Below, piece after piece: positions 18,574 through 27,468 of a stretch of DNA of 35,610 nucleotides. The translations under genes and the position numbers were made by a program. The notes beneath the pieces were generated by a model. That model was not told the DNA's origin. It was given only the letters and a program-made list of their open reading frames with translations, and did not search any database. Within the stretch, counting starts at the first letter, position 1. Every line of letters starts with the position of its first letter. Source of the DNA: Bacteroidota bacterium (GTDB taxonomy: Bacteria; Bacteroidota; Ignavibacteria; T3Sed10-11); assembly GCA_007131635.1 (NCBI GenBank), contig SLQE01000294.1, positions 1 through 35,610 on the forward strand, in the 5' to 3' direction.

Positions 18574-19551
18574 TTAATATTCCAACAATTCCTTCAGATT
18601 TTTTAGGACCTTATCCTTACCCGGTAAAAATTCTGTTTCGAGGGTTGGTGCATAGGGTACGGGCGTATCGCACGCTCCCAGCCGCCGAACGGGTGCATCG
18701 AGGTATTCAAATGCGTTTTCGTTAATGAACGCCGCGATCTCACCGCCGATCCCACCTGTTAGTGTATCCTCATGTAAAATCAGCACTTTATTTGTTCTTT
18801 TCACGCTTTGCAGTATGGCTTCCTTATCGAACGGCATCAACGATCTGAGATCCAGTACTTCAACATCGTATTCATCGCTGCCGGCAATATCCTGTGCTGC
18901 ATCCAGTGCAACGTGTACCGTTGGCCCGTAGGTGATGATTGTTGCATCATTCCCCTTGCGTTTCACATCGGCTTTCCCTATCGGTACCACATAATCTTCG
19001 GACGGCACCTCGCCTTTGATTCGCCGATATAAATATTTGTATTCAAAAAACAGCACCGGATCGGGATCCCGGATAGCAGCTTTCAGCAATCCTTTTGCGT
19101 CGTACGGTGTTGACGGCGCAACGAGTTTCAAACCGGGCTGATGGAAAAACCACGCTTCAGGATTTCGTGAATGGAAGGGTCCTCCGTGAATATTTCCCCC
19201 TGAAGGCAATCGTACGACCATCGGTACCGGGAGACCCCATCTGTAATGGATCGATGCGGTATTGTTCACCAATTGATTAAAACCGCAGGTGACAAAATCC
19301 GCAAATTGCATTTCCGCGACGGGACGCATACCGACGATTGCGGCACCCGTTGCCGCACCTATGATTGCCGCTTCCGCCAAAACCGTGTCGATGACACGCT
19401 CTTCACCGAATTTTTCAAGAAATCCTTTTGTAACTTTAAACGCACCGCCGTACACACCGATATCCTCGCCGAGCAGGAACACTTCTTTGTCACGCTCCAT
19501 TTCTTCCCACAGTGCCGCGGAAATAGCTTCTATGTATGGTTGTACCGGCAT
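18574..19551 (-). CDS. 2-oxoacid dehydrogenase E1 beta subunit
   Basis: 325 aa. EEMERDKEVFLLGEDIGVYGGAFKVTKGF...ERVIDTVLAEAAIIGAATGAAIVGMRPVAEMQFADF. Confidence 0.93.
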   Translation of the reverse strand: MPVQPYIEAISAALWEEMERDKEVFLLGEDIGVYGGAFKVTKGFLEKFGEERVIDTVLAEAAIIGAATGAAIVGMRPVAEMQFADFVTCGFNQLVNNTASIHYRWGLPVPMVVRLPSGGNIHGGPFHSRNPEAWFFHQPGLKLVAPSTPYDAKGLLKAAIRDPDPVLFFEYKYLYRRIKGEVPSEDYVVPIGKADVKRKGNDATIITYGPTVHVALDAAQDIAGSDEYDVEVLDLRSLMPFDKEAILQSVKRTNKVLILHEDTLTGGIGGEIAAFINENAFEYLDAPVRRLGACDTPVPYAPTLETEFLPGKDKVLKNLKELLEY

Positions 19552-19553
19552 AA

Positions 19554-20579
19554 TTATTTTTTTGCGAAGACTCCATCTGTTACTTCGGATCCGTGGGGAT
19601 ACGGTTCTTTTACCGCATCTTCGGCCGATGTTGTCAGTGTGTGATTGATTTCCTCAAACATTTTTGTGTTTTCATCTTCATCCAGAATTCCCCAGTCAAA
19701 CAACTTTCTCTCGAACTGTCGGATCGGATCGCGTTTATTCCATATCTCGTACATTTCTTTCGGGACGTATGAGGCGTCATCGTGAGCCGAGTGACCGTGC
19801 ATCCTCATTGTAACTGATTCGATAAGGGACGGACCATCACCGGCACGCGCACGATCCACGGCTTTCCTTGTTTCGGCATAAACTTGCAATATATCGGTTC
19901 CGTCAACCGTGACGCCCGGTATCCCATATCCGATGGCACGATCGGATAAATTCTCACAGGCGTACTGCTTATGTAAAGGAGTCGAATAAGCAAATTGATT
20001 ATTCTCTATTATCAGTATCAACGGTAATTTCATCACCGATGCCATTGCAAGCGCTTCGTGAAAATCACCCACATTACAACCGCCGTCACCGATGTAGTTC
20101 AATACAACGGAATCCTCTTTTCTGTTCTTCAAGGCAAGTGCCACACCGTTCGCCAGCGGGATCATTGCGGCGAGGTGACTGATATTTCCGTAGATTCTGA
20201 GTTCGGTATCTGCATAGTGCCCGGTACCGTCGCGTCCCCGCGTAAAACCGCTGCCGCGTGCAAGGTGTTGCAGATAGAGCTGATACGGTGTCTGCCCCTT
20301 AACGAAATGCGCACCTATATCACGATGCATGGGGAAGAGATAATCGGTTTTTCCCAGTGCATAACTACTACCGACCGATGTCGCTTCGTTGCCGTTCCCC
20401 GTGTACGCTCCTCCGATAATTTTGCCCTGGCGATACAACTTTAATATCGAATTTTCAAACTCTCTGGTAAGAACCATATAATAATACAACCGGATAGCGT
20501 CCTCACGCAAAAGGTTAAGACGGGATAGTTCCTGCGACAGCGAGTTTGTTTTTTTCGTTTGTATTTCCTCTACCTTCAT
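19554..20579 (-). CDS. 2-oxoacid dehydrogenase E1 alpha subunit
   Basis: 341 aa. YTGNGNEATSVGSSYALGKTDYLFPMHRDIGAHF...NYIGDGGCNVGDFHEALAMASVMKLPLILIIENN. It is separated from E1 beta by 2 nt. Confidence 0.93.
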   Translation of the reverse strand: MKVEEIQTKKTNSLSQELSRLNLLREDAIRLYYYMVLTREFENSILKLYRQGKIIGGAYTGNGNEATSVGSSYALGKTDYLFPMHRDIGAHFVKGQTPYQLYLQHLARGSGFTRGRDGTGHYADTELRIYGNISHLAAMIPLANGVALALKNRKEDSVVLNYIGDGGCNVGDFHEALAMASVMKLPLILIIENNQFAYSTPLHKQYACENLSDRAIGYGIPGVTVDGTDILQVYAETRKAVDRARAGDGPSLIESVTMRMHGHSAHDDASYVPKEMYEIWNKRDPIRQFERKLFDWGILDEDENTKMFEEINHTLTTSAEDAVKEPYPHGSEVTDGVFAKK

Positions 20580-20608
20580 AAACTTTTTTCAGGATTAATG
20601 AACTGCGG

Positions 20609-22696
20609 TTAAAAATCTGCCAGGTCGCGAAGTGCGTTCAATATATCGGTTTCGTTCGGCAGCATATCCTGTTCGAGCGGCGGTGAATACGGGACCGGTG
20701 AATCTTTTGCTCCGACGCGCCTGACCGGACCGTCGAGGTTTTGGAAACAGGCATCCGAAATAAGGGCTGCAATTTCGCCGCCGAAGCCGCCGAATACAGT
20801 ATCTTCGTGAACGATAAGCACTTTGCCTGTTTTACGAACCGAATTATAGATTGTTTCTTCATCGAGCGGATTCAATGTGCGGAGGTCGATGACTTCGACA
20901 CTCACGTCATCAAGTTTCGATGCCGCGGAGAGCGTCCGATGGACCATCATACCATACGTCACAACCGTTATATCATCACCTTCCTGCTTTACGGCAGCCA
21001 TCCCGAAAGGAAGAAGATAATCTTTACCGGGTGCCGGAGCAGCGGCAAATCCCTGTCTGTACATACCCTTATGTTCGAGAAATATAACAGGATCGTTCTC
21101 ACGACAGGAAGTTTTCAATAGTCCTTTTGCATCGGCCGCGTTCGATGGAAAAACGACACGTAATCCGGGGATATGTGTAAAAAATGATTCGATAGACTGA
21201 CTATGATAGAGTCCGCCCCGTATATAACCGCCGACGGCTACCCGGATGACCATCGGACAGGAAAAATTACCGTTCGAGCGATACCGAAGCATTGAGACTT
21301 CATCGCGGATCTGCATAAAAGCAGGCCAGATATAATCACCGAACTGTATTTCGACAACCGGTTTAAAACCGCGTACCGAGAGTCCGAATGCCGTACCTAC
21401 AATACTCGCCTCGGCAAGCGGTGAATTAAAGACCCGGTCCCATCCGAATTTGTCGGTAAGCCCTTTTGTCGCGGTAAACACGCCCCCCTTTTTACCCGCG
21501 ACGTCTTCACCGTATACAATCATCTTCGGATTATGTTCCAATTCCTCGGCGAGCGCATGGTTAATTGCATCGACAAGAACCACCGGTTTCCCTCCGCTCG
21601 CATCCGGTTTTTCATACCCTTCTTTTTTAACCATAAATTCAGGAGCATAAACATTAAGCTGTGAGGTATGCGCTTCCGGTAACGGCCGGCTTTCTGCCCA
21701 GTCTGCCGCGCTGTCGACGAGAGTTTTTGCTTCTTCACGAATTTTTTCCATCTGTTTCTCGTCGAGGATCCCCTCTTTGAGGAGAAATTTTTCCATTTTT
21801 AATATCGGATCACGTTTTTTATCTGCTTCGATTTCCGCGGGATCACGATATTTTTTATGGTCGTCGGACGATGAATGCGGAAGCAAACGAACCACGTCGG
21901 CGTGAATGAGGCTGGGGCCCTCACCCTTCCGGGCTTTTCCGACCGCTTCTCTGGCAATTTGATAGGACTCGAAAAAATCTGTTCCATCAACTAAATATCT
22001 GTTGAGTCCCTTGTACCCCTTCACCATTTCATATACCGACTCACCGGCGGTCTGTTCGCGTCGGGTTACGGAGATGGCATATTTATTATCCTGAATAAGA
22101 AAGATAACCGGTAGTAATTCCCGGCTCGCCCAGTTAATTGCTTCGTGGAATTCTCCCTCACTTGTTGTTCCCTCACCGGATGAGACATACACAACCTCGT
22201 CGGTCCCGTCTTTTACTGCACCGAGAGCGGTACCTACCGCCTGCAGGTATTGCGTACCGGTCGGACTGGATTGCGCAACAATCCGGAGGTCTTTATCGCC
22301 ATAATGTCCGGGCATCTGTCTGCCACCGGAACTTTTCCCTTCCACCCTGTGCATTGTCTCGAGAAGAATATCTTTCGGTGTCGATCCGTATTGGAGTGCG
22401 AATGCGAGATCACGATAATATGGATATGCCCAGTCATACCCCGGTTTCATAGCACGCGCTACAGCGATTTGCGCCGCCTCGTGCCCGGATCCGCCGATAT
22501 GAAAAAAAGCCTTTCCTTGACGCAAGAGGATCATGGACTTATCATCCATATAGCGTGATGTAAGCATCGTCTTGTAAATCTCGATTACCTTCGGGCCATC
22601 GAGTTCGAGACCCTTCAAAGATTTCAGTGTTTGTTCTCCGTCTTTATTTTTTATATCCGATTCTTGCACAACAAGTTTATTTTTCTGAGCGGCCAA
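20609..22696 (-). CDS. Fused 2-oxoacid dehydrogenase E1 alpha/beta
   Basis: The alpha half (SGHEAAQIAVARAMKPGYDWAYPYYRDLAF) and beta half (LVDAINHALAEELEHNPKMIVYGEDVAGKKGGVFTATKGL) are in one frame. The ORF track starts at 22762; a TTG at 22696 preceded by GGGAGG is preferred because it avoids overlapping lipB. Confidence 0.93.
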   Translation of the reverse strand: MAAQKNKLVVQESDIKNKDGEQTLKSLKGLELDGPKVIEIYKTMLTSRYMDDKSMILLRQGKAFFHIGGSGHEAAQIAVARAMKPGYDWAYPYYRDLAFALQYGSTPKDILLETMHRVEGKSSGGRQMPGHYGDKDLRIVAQSSPTGTQYLQAVGTALGAVKDGTDEVVYVSSGEGTTSEGEFHEAINWASRELLPVIFLIQDNKYAISVTRREQTAGESVYEMVKGYKGLNRYLVDGTDFFESYQIAREAVGKARKGEGPSLIHADVVRLLPHSSSDDHKKYRDPAEIEADKKRDPILKMEKFLLKEGILDEKQMEKIREEAKTLVDSAADWAESRPLPEAHTSQLNVYAPEFMVKKEGYEKPDASGGKPVVLVDAINHALAEELEHNPKMIVYGEDVAGKKGGVFTATKGLTDKFGWDRVFNSPLAEASIVGTAFGLSVRGFKPVVEIQFGDYIWPAFMQIRDEVSMLRYRSNGNFSCPMVIRVAVGGYIRGGLYHSQSIESFFTHIPGLRVVFPSNAADAKGLLKTSCRENDPVIFLEHKGMYRQGFAAAPAPGKDYLLPFGMAAVKQEGDDITVVTYGMMVHRTLSAASKLDDVSVEVIDLRTLNPLDEETIYNSVRKTGKVLIVHEDTVFGGFGGEIAALISDACFQNLDGPVRRVGAKDSPVPYSPPLEQDMLPNETDILNALRDLADF

Positions 22697-22727
22697 AACA
22701 ACCTCCCGATTACTAGTATCTGATATG

Positions 22728-23465
22728 TTAAACCGTTTGTCCGACCGAATGCGGAACAGCAAGCGATTCGATTTCCGCAGCCTCTGTTGGCAGTAATGTC
22801 ACATTAAAAACCGACTCAAATTCTCTGACAAGGACCGGTATCACACGATCCAAAGATATATCCTCTTTAAGCACTTCGGTCATCGATGTAACACCCTTAT
22901 GAAAAATCCCGCAGGGAATTATCCTTTCGAAATAGGATAAATCCGGATGTATGTTAAAAGCAAAACCGTGCATTGTAACCCATCGACTGACCTTAATACC
23001 CAATGCGGCGATCTTTTCCTCGCCGATCCAGACTCCCGTCTCACCCCCGGACCTCTTACCGGATATGTCAAAATAGTTGAGCGTCCGGATAATAACTTCT
23101 TCCAGCTGCCGTAAGTACCAATGAATATCTTTTTTAAATCTTTCGAGATTGAGGATAGGATATCCGACAATTTGTCCGGGTCCATGGTATGTAATATCAC
23201 CGCCCCGGTCTATCGGATAGAACTCCGCTCCCGAGTTTTTCAACTCTTGCGCATCGGCGAGCAAATGATTTGGATCACCGCTTTTACCGAGCGTGTAAAC
23301 ATGGTCATGCTCATTTATAAGAAATATATCAGGCGAACGATTGTCGGCAATCAAAGTATGCAGAGATTTCTGCAGATCCCACATCGGTGCATACCGGGTT
23401 CTTCCCATATTGCAATAACGTACGGTATTTCTGGCAGCTTGCACTAGTTTATCGTTCCCGATCAT
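22728..23465 (-). CDS. lipB: Octanoyl-[acyl carrier protein]:protein octanoyltransferase
   Basis: 245 aa. IDRGGDITYHGPGQIVGYPIL...GGETGVWIGEEKIAALGIKVSRWVTMHGFAFNI. The start overlaps the lpdA stop (TGATG). Confidence 0.96.
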   Translation of the reverse strand: MIGNDKLVQAARNTVRYCNMGRTRYAPMWDLQKSLHTLIADNRSPDIFLINEHDHVYTLGKSGDPNHLLADAQELKNSGAEFYPIDRGGDITYHGPGQIVGYPILNLERFKKDIHWYLRQLEEVIIRTLNYFDISGKRSGGETGVWIGEEKIAALGIKVSRWVTMHGFAFNIHPDLSYFERIIPCGIFHKGVTSMTEVLKEDISLDRVIPVLVREFESVFNVTLLPTEAAEIESLAVPHSVGQTV

Positions 23466-24880
23466 CAGATATGTATCGCTTCCCCGTATGCGTCGCCGGC
23501 CGCCTCCATGATCGCTTCGGCGAACGTCGGGTGAGCGTGTACCGTTCGAATAATTTCTTCTTTTGTTGCCTCGAGTGTTTTTGCCATACCGAGTTCGGCA
23601 ATGATCTCGGTTGCTTCATTTCCCACGATGTGTGCTCCGAGCAACTCACCGTATTTAGCATCGAAAATTAGTTTAACGAGACCATCGGTCTCTCCTGCTG
23701 CGATCGCTTTCCCGTGAACCCGGAAGGGGTATCGACCGATTTTAATTTCGTGGCCCTGTTCTTTAGCTTTCTCCTCGGTTAATCCGATCGATGCTACCTG
23801 CGGCTGGCAATACGTACAGCCGGGAATATTCTCATAGTTAATTGGATGCGTCTCGACACCGGCAATCGCCTCGACACAAACTATTCCTTCGTGTGAGGCC
23901 ACGTGCGCGAGCCACGGAGCACCGATGACATCACCAATGGCATACACTCCTTCGACATTGGTCCGGTAATATTCATCCACCTTGATGTGGGCTTTCTCGG
24001 TTTTCACTCCCAGCTTTTCGAGACCGATATTTTCGATATTTCCCCGGACGCCGATCGCTACTAAGGCGATGTCTGCGGCAATATCTTTTTTCCCGCCATC
24101 CTTATCCGAAACGCTCACCTTCACCTGTTTGCCGGAAGTATCGACTTTTTCGACTTTTGTACCGGTGTGAATTTCTATTCCGGACTTTTTAAATTTCTCC
24201 GTGACTACTTTTGTTATTTCTTTATCTTCGATCGGGAGAATAGACGGAAGCATTTCAATGATAGTAACCTTTGTGCCGAATGTGTTATAAAAATAGGCAA
24301 ATTCAACTCCTATGGCACCGGCACCGATTATAATCATTGATTTCGGTACTTTTTTGGGTACCATAGCTTCAAAATATGAAATAACCTTTTCACCGTCGAA
24401 TTCTACATCCGGTAATGAACGGGGTCTTGCACCGGTTGCAATAATTATATGTTTTGCACTGATCGTTTTTTCAGGTTTTTCATCGTCGGCTTTTTTATAC
24501 ACATCTACCTTACCCTTTGCGGGTATTTTGCCATATCCTGAAATATGTTCGATCTTATTTTTTTTGAAAAGGTATTCGACCCCTTTCGAGATCCGATCCG
24601 ATATCTTGCGGCTTCGTTGAACTACTTTTTCAAAATCGAATGAAACGTCTTTTACGTTTATACCAAACTCATCGGCATGACTGATCAGATTATAAAGTTC
24701 GGCATTTCGCAGAAGTGCTTTGGTCGGGATACATCCCCAATTAAGACAAATACCGCCCAATTTATCGCGTTCCACCAGACCGACTTTCAGACCCAGCTGA
24801 CTTGCCCGAATGGCTGCCACATACCCGCCCGGTCCGCCGCCGATAATAACTACGTCAAAACTTGTATTATTTTCTGCCAT
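23465..24880 (-). CDS. lpdA: Dihydrolipoyl dehydrogenase (E3)
   Basis: 471 aa. FAD motif VVIIGGGPGGYVAAIRASQLG, redox motif GGICLNWGCIPTKALL, C-terminal VHAHPTFAEAIMEAA. Confidence 0.97.
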   Translation of the reverse strand: MAENNTSFDVVIIGGGPGGYVAAIRASQLGLKVGLVERDKLGGICLNWGCIPTKALLRNAELYNLISHADEFGINVKDVSFDFEKVVQRSRKISDRISKGVEYLFKKNKIEHISGYGKIPAKGKVDVYKKADDEKPEKTISAKHIIIATGARPRSLPDVEFDGEKVISYFEAMVPKKVPKSMIIIGAGAIGVEFAYFYNTFGTKVTIIEMLPSILPIEDKEITKVVTEKFKKSGIEIHTGTKVEKVDTSGKQVKVSVSDKDGGKKDIAADIALVAIGVRGNIENIGLEKLGVKTEKAHIKVDEYYRTNVEGVYAIGDVIGAPWLAHVASHEGIVCVEAIAGVETHPINYENIPGCTYCQPQVASIGLTEEKAKEQGHEIKIGRYPFRVHGKAIAAGETDGLVKLIFDAKYGELLGAHIVGNEATEIIAELGMAKTLEATKEEIIRTVHAHPTFAEAIMEAAGDAYGEAIHI

Positions 24881-24910
24881 ACCTATCTATTCCTGTATTA
24901 ATGATATTTA

Positions 24911-24944
24911 GTAAACAAAAAAAGGGAAGATATTATTCCCTTTT
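24911..24944 (-). terminator. Terminator-like hairpin in the leader of lpdA (attenuator or sRNA 3' end)
   Basis: Minus strand AAAAGGGAA-TAATATC-TTCCCTTTTTTTG: 9 bp stem (24920-24928/24936-24944) followed by a T-tract, 40 nt before the lpdA ATG. Confidence 0.65.
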
Positions 24945-25043
24945 CCTTCATTTTAAATTTCAACACCCGCAGGTAGTTTCTGATCACATTTTTTTGTATC
25001 TTTTCCACTTGCCGATTAAGTAAGCAAAATTACACGAACGTAA

Positions 25044-25072
25044 AATATACATAAAAAGCAATAAACTGTCAA
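25044..25072 (-). promoter_or_regulatory. Near-consensus sigma70 promoter for the lpdA supercluster
   Basis: Minus strand TTGACA (25067-25072), 17 nt spacer, TATATT (25044-25049). Confidence 0.75.
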
Positions 25073-25181
25073 TAAACGTGTAAACGTGCAAACACCTAAA
25101 TAAAACGTGTAATGAACGCGGCCCGGTTTCATTTTATTGTTTTTTATACGCATTTTTTTTATTATTCACGAGAAATTTGCA

Positions 25182-25655
25182 ATGAATGCAGGTAACGGCA
25201 ATAGTAAGCAGCGTGTCGTGATTACGAACCGGAAAGCGCGTCACGAGTACCATATTGACGAGGTCTATGAGGCGGGGATATCACTCAGGGGAACCGAAGT
25301 AAAATCGCTCCGACTTGGCAACGCGAATTTGCAAGACAGCTATGCTTTCGTTCGTCAAGGCGAGGTTTTTCTCGAAGGTATGCATATCAGTCCGTACGAA
25401 TTCGGGAATCAATTCAATCATGAGCCGAAGCGTGAACGCAAATTACTTCTGCATAGAAAAGAAATACGCAAATTAATCGGGAAAACGAAAGAAAAGGGAT
25501 ATACCCTCATACCGCTCAGCGTTTATTTTAAAAGCGGAAAAGCAAAAATCGAACTCGCGCTTGCACGGGGAAAAAAAAGCTTTGACAAACGAAAAGCTAT
25601 CGCCGAGCGTGACGCAAAGCGTGATCAGGAACGGGAAATGAGAGTAAAATTCTAA
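25182..25655 (+). CDS. smpB: SsrA-binding protein
   Basis: NRKARHEYHIDEVYEAGISLRGTEVKSLRLGNANLQDSYA...RKEIRKLIGKTKEKGYTLIPLSVYF. The internal ATG at 25182 gives the usual ~158 aa; the track start at 25137 is probably too long. Confidence 0.96.
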   Translation: MNAGNGNSKQRVVITNRKARHEYHIDEVYEAGISLRGTEVKSLRLGNANLQDSYAFVRQGEVFLEGMHISPYEFGNQFNHEPKRERKLLLHRKEIRKLIGKTKEKGYTLIPLSVYFKSGKAKIELALARGKKSFDKRKAIAERDAKRDQEREMRVKF

Positions 25656-25667
25656 AGAAAGGAAGAT

Positions 25668-26897
25668 TTGAACAGAGTGTTTCCATCAGTTAATGTACAA
25701 ATGGATGTTATCCGGCGCGGTGCCGAGGAAATCATACCGGAAGAAGATCTGGTAAAAAAAATCGAGCTGTCGGTCAAAGAACGTAAACCGCTTCGTGTTA
25801 AACTCGGTTGCGACCCGAGCAGACCTGATCTTCATCTCGGACACTCGGTCGTGTTGCGGAAACTACGACAATTTCAGGACCTTGGTCATAAGGCTATACT
25901 GATCATCGGTGACTTCACAGGTATGATCGGCGACCCATCCGGACGGAGTAAAACAAGGCCATCGCTTACTCTCGATGAGACAAGGATGTACGGGGAATCT
26001 TATTTCGAACAGGCAACACGCATCCTGTCGACGGAGAACATTCAGATGGTATATAACTCTGAATGGCTCGATAAAATGAGCTTTGCAGATGTCATTAAAC
26101 TAGCGGGGAAATATACCGTTGCACGTATGCTCGAGAGAGACGATTTTCTGAATAGATACAAAGAGGGTGCCCCCATAGGTATTCATGAATTTCTCTACCC
26201 GCTCGCGCAGGCAATGGACTCAGTAGCAATCGAATCCGATATCGAACTGGGTGGAACCGACCAAAAGTTCAATTTGCTCGTTGGCCGTGATATCCAGCGT
26301 GAGTTTGGTATGTCGCCCCAGGTGATCCTTACAGTTCCTCTGCTTACCGGCACCGACGGTGTCGAGAAAATGAGTAAATCTCTTAACAATTACATCGGTA
26401 TAACCGAACCTGCACAGGAGATTTACGGGAAGACACTTTCTATACCCGATGAACTGATTTTTCCTTATTACCTGCTGACGACGGATGTGTCATCACAAAG
26501 ACTTGAGGAATTAAAAAAGATTCTTGCGGATAAATATTCCAATCCCCGCGATGTAAAGAGAGAACTGGCACGGACATTAGTCAGAATGTATCACAGTGAG
26601 GACGCTGCCCGGAGGGCGGAAGACGAGTTTGACCGTGTATTCATAAAGAAAGATATTCCAGAAAACATTCAGGAAATTACACTTGAGAAATCAAACGAAG
26701 GATTTCATATCGTTGACCTTATGATACGATCTTCGCTTGTTTCGTCTAAAAGCGAAGCCCGTCGTTTAATTCAGCAGGGGGGTGTAAAAATCGATAGCGA
26801 GAAGATCGGTGACAGTAACAGTCTGATAGATAAAAAAGATGCCTTTATTCTGCAGGTAGGTAAACGTAAATTCATAAAAATTGTACCAAAGAGCTAA
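25668..26897 (+). CDS. tyrS: Tyrosyl-tRNA synthetase (TyrZ-like), TTG start
   Basis: 409 aa. KLGCDPSRPDLHLGHSVVLRKL, KMSKS, C-terminal S4-like RSSLVSSKSEARRLIQQGGVKID. Confidence 0.96.
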   Translation: MNRVFPSVNVQMDVIRRGAEEIIPEEDLVKKIELSVKERKPLRVKLGCDPSRPDLHLGHSVVLRKLRQFQDLGHKAILIIGDFTGMIGDPSGRSKTRPSLTLDETRMYGESYFEQATRILSTENIQMVYNSEWLDKMSFADVIKLAGKYTVARMLERDDFLNRYKEGAPIGIHEFLYPLAQAMDSVAIESDIELGGTDQKFNLLVGRDIQREFGMSPQVILTVPLLTGTDGVEKMSKSLNNYIGITEPAQEIYGKTLSIPDELIFPYYLLTTDVSSQRLEELKKILADKYSNPRDVKRELARTLVRMYHSEDAARRAEDEFDRVFIKKDIPENIQEITLEKSNEGFHIVDLMIRSSLVSSKSEARRLIQQGGVKIDSEKIGDSNSLIDKKDAFILQVGKRKFIKIVPKS

Positions 26898-26912
26898 GAA
26901 AGGAGACAAGCA

Positions 26913-27458
26913 TTGTACGTTCCAACGAGAATATTTTTTACGAAAGGTGTCGGTCGACATAAAGATTATTTACAATCTTTTGAGCTGGCACTTCGGAATG
27001 CCGGAATAGAAAAGTTAAATCTGGTAACCGTCTCCAGCATTTATCCCGCCGGATGCCGGCGTATTACCCGCGAGGAAGGTTTAAAGCTATTACAACCGGG
27101 AGCCATCACATTCTGTGTCATGGCGCGTAATGCAACAAACGAAGCAAATCGTTTAATAGCCGCATCGATCGGTGTTGCCCAACCGGCAGATGAATCACAG
27201 TACGGATATCTCTCGGAACATCATCCCTATGGTGAAGCGGGTGACCGTGCGGGAGATTATGCAGAGGACCTGGCAGCAACGATGCTTGCGACAACCCTTG
27301 GTGTTGAATTCGATCCCGATACGGGCTGGGATGAACGTGAACAGATATACAAAATGAGCGGTAAGATCGTAAAGACATTTAATATTACCCAATCTGCAGA
27401 AGGCGACAAGAACGGATTATGGTCAACGGTGGTTGCGGTGGCAATATTATTACCGTAA
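26913..27458 (+). CDS. pdaD: Pyruvoyl-dependent arginine decarboxylase, TTG start
   Basis: 181 aa. [49 protein letters not shown] includes the likely Ser-Ser self-cleavage site; [23 protein letters not shown]-like family pattern. Confidence 0.9.
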   Translation: MYVPTRIFFTKGVGRHKDYLQSFELALRNAGIEKLNLVTVSSIYPAGCRRITREEGLKLLQPGAITFCVMARNATNEANRLIAASIGVAQPADESQYGYLSEHHPYGEAGDRAGDYAEDLAATMLATTLGVEFDPDTGWDEREQIYKMSGKIVKTFNITQSAEGDKNGLWSTVVAVAILLP

Positions 27459-27468
27459 TACCCTTTTA

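Noticed and set aside
24881-25043. Known riboswitch (for example TPP) in the lpdA leader
   Set aside because: No TPP core (CUGAGA...ACCUGAUCUGG) or other riboswitch consensus I recognise; retained only as an unclassified leader.
24881-25181. tmRNA adjacent to smpB
   Set aside because: No tRNA-like acceptor/CCA end or tag-peptide reading frame seen in the ~300 bp gap.
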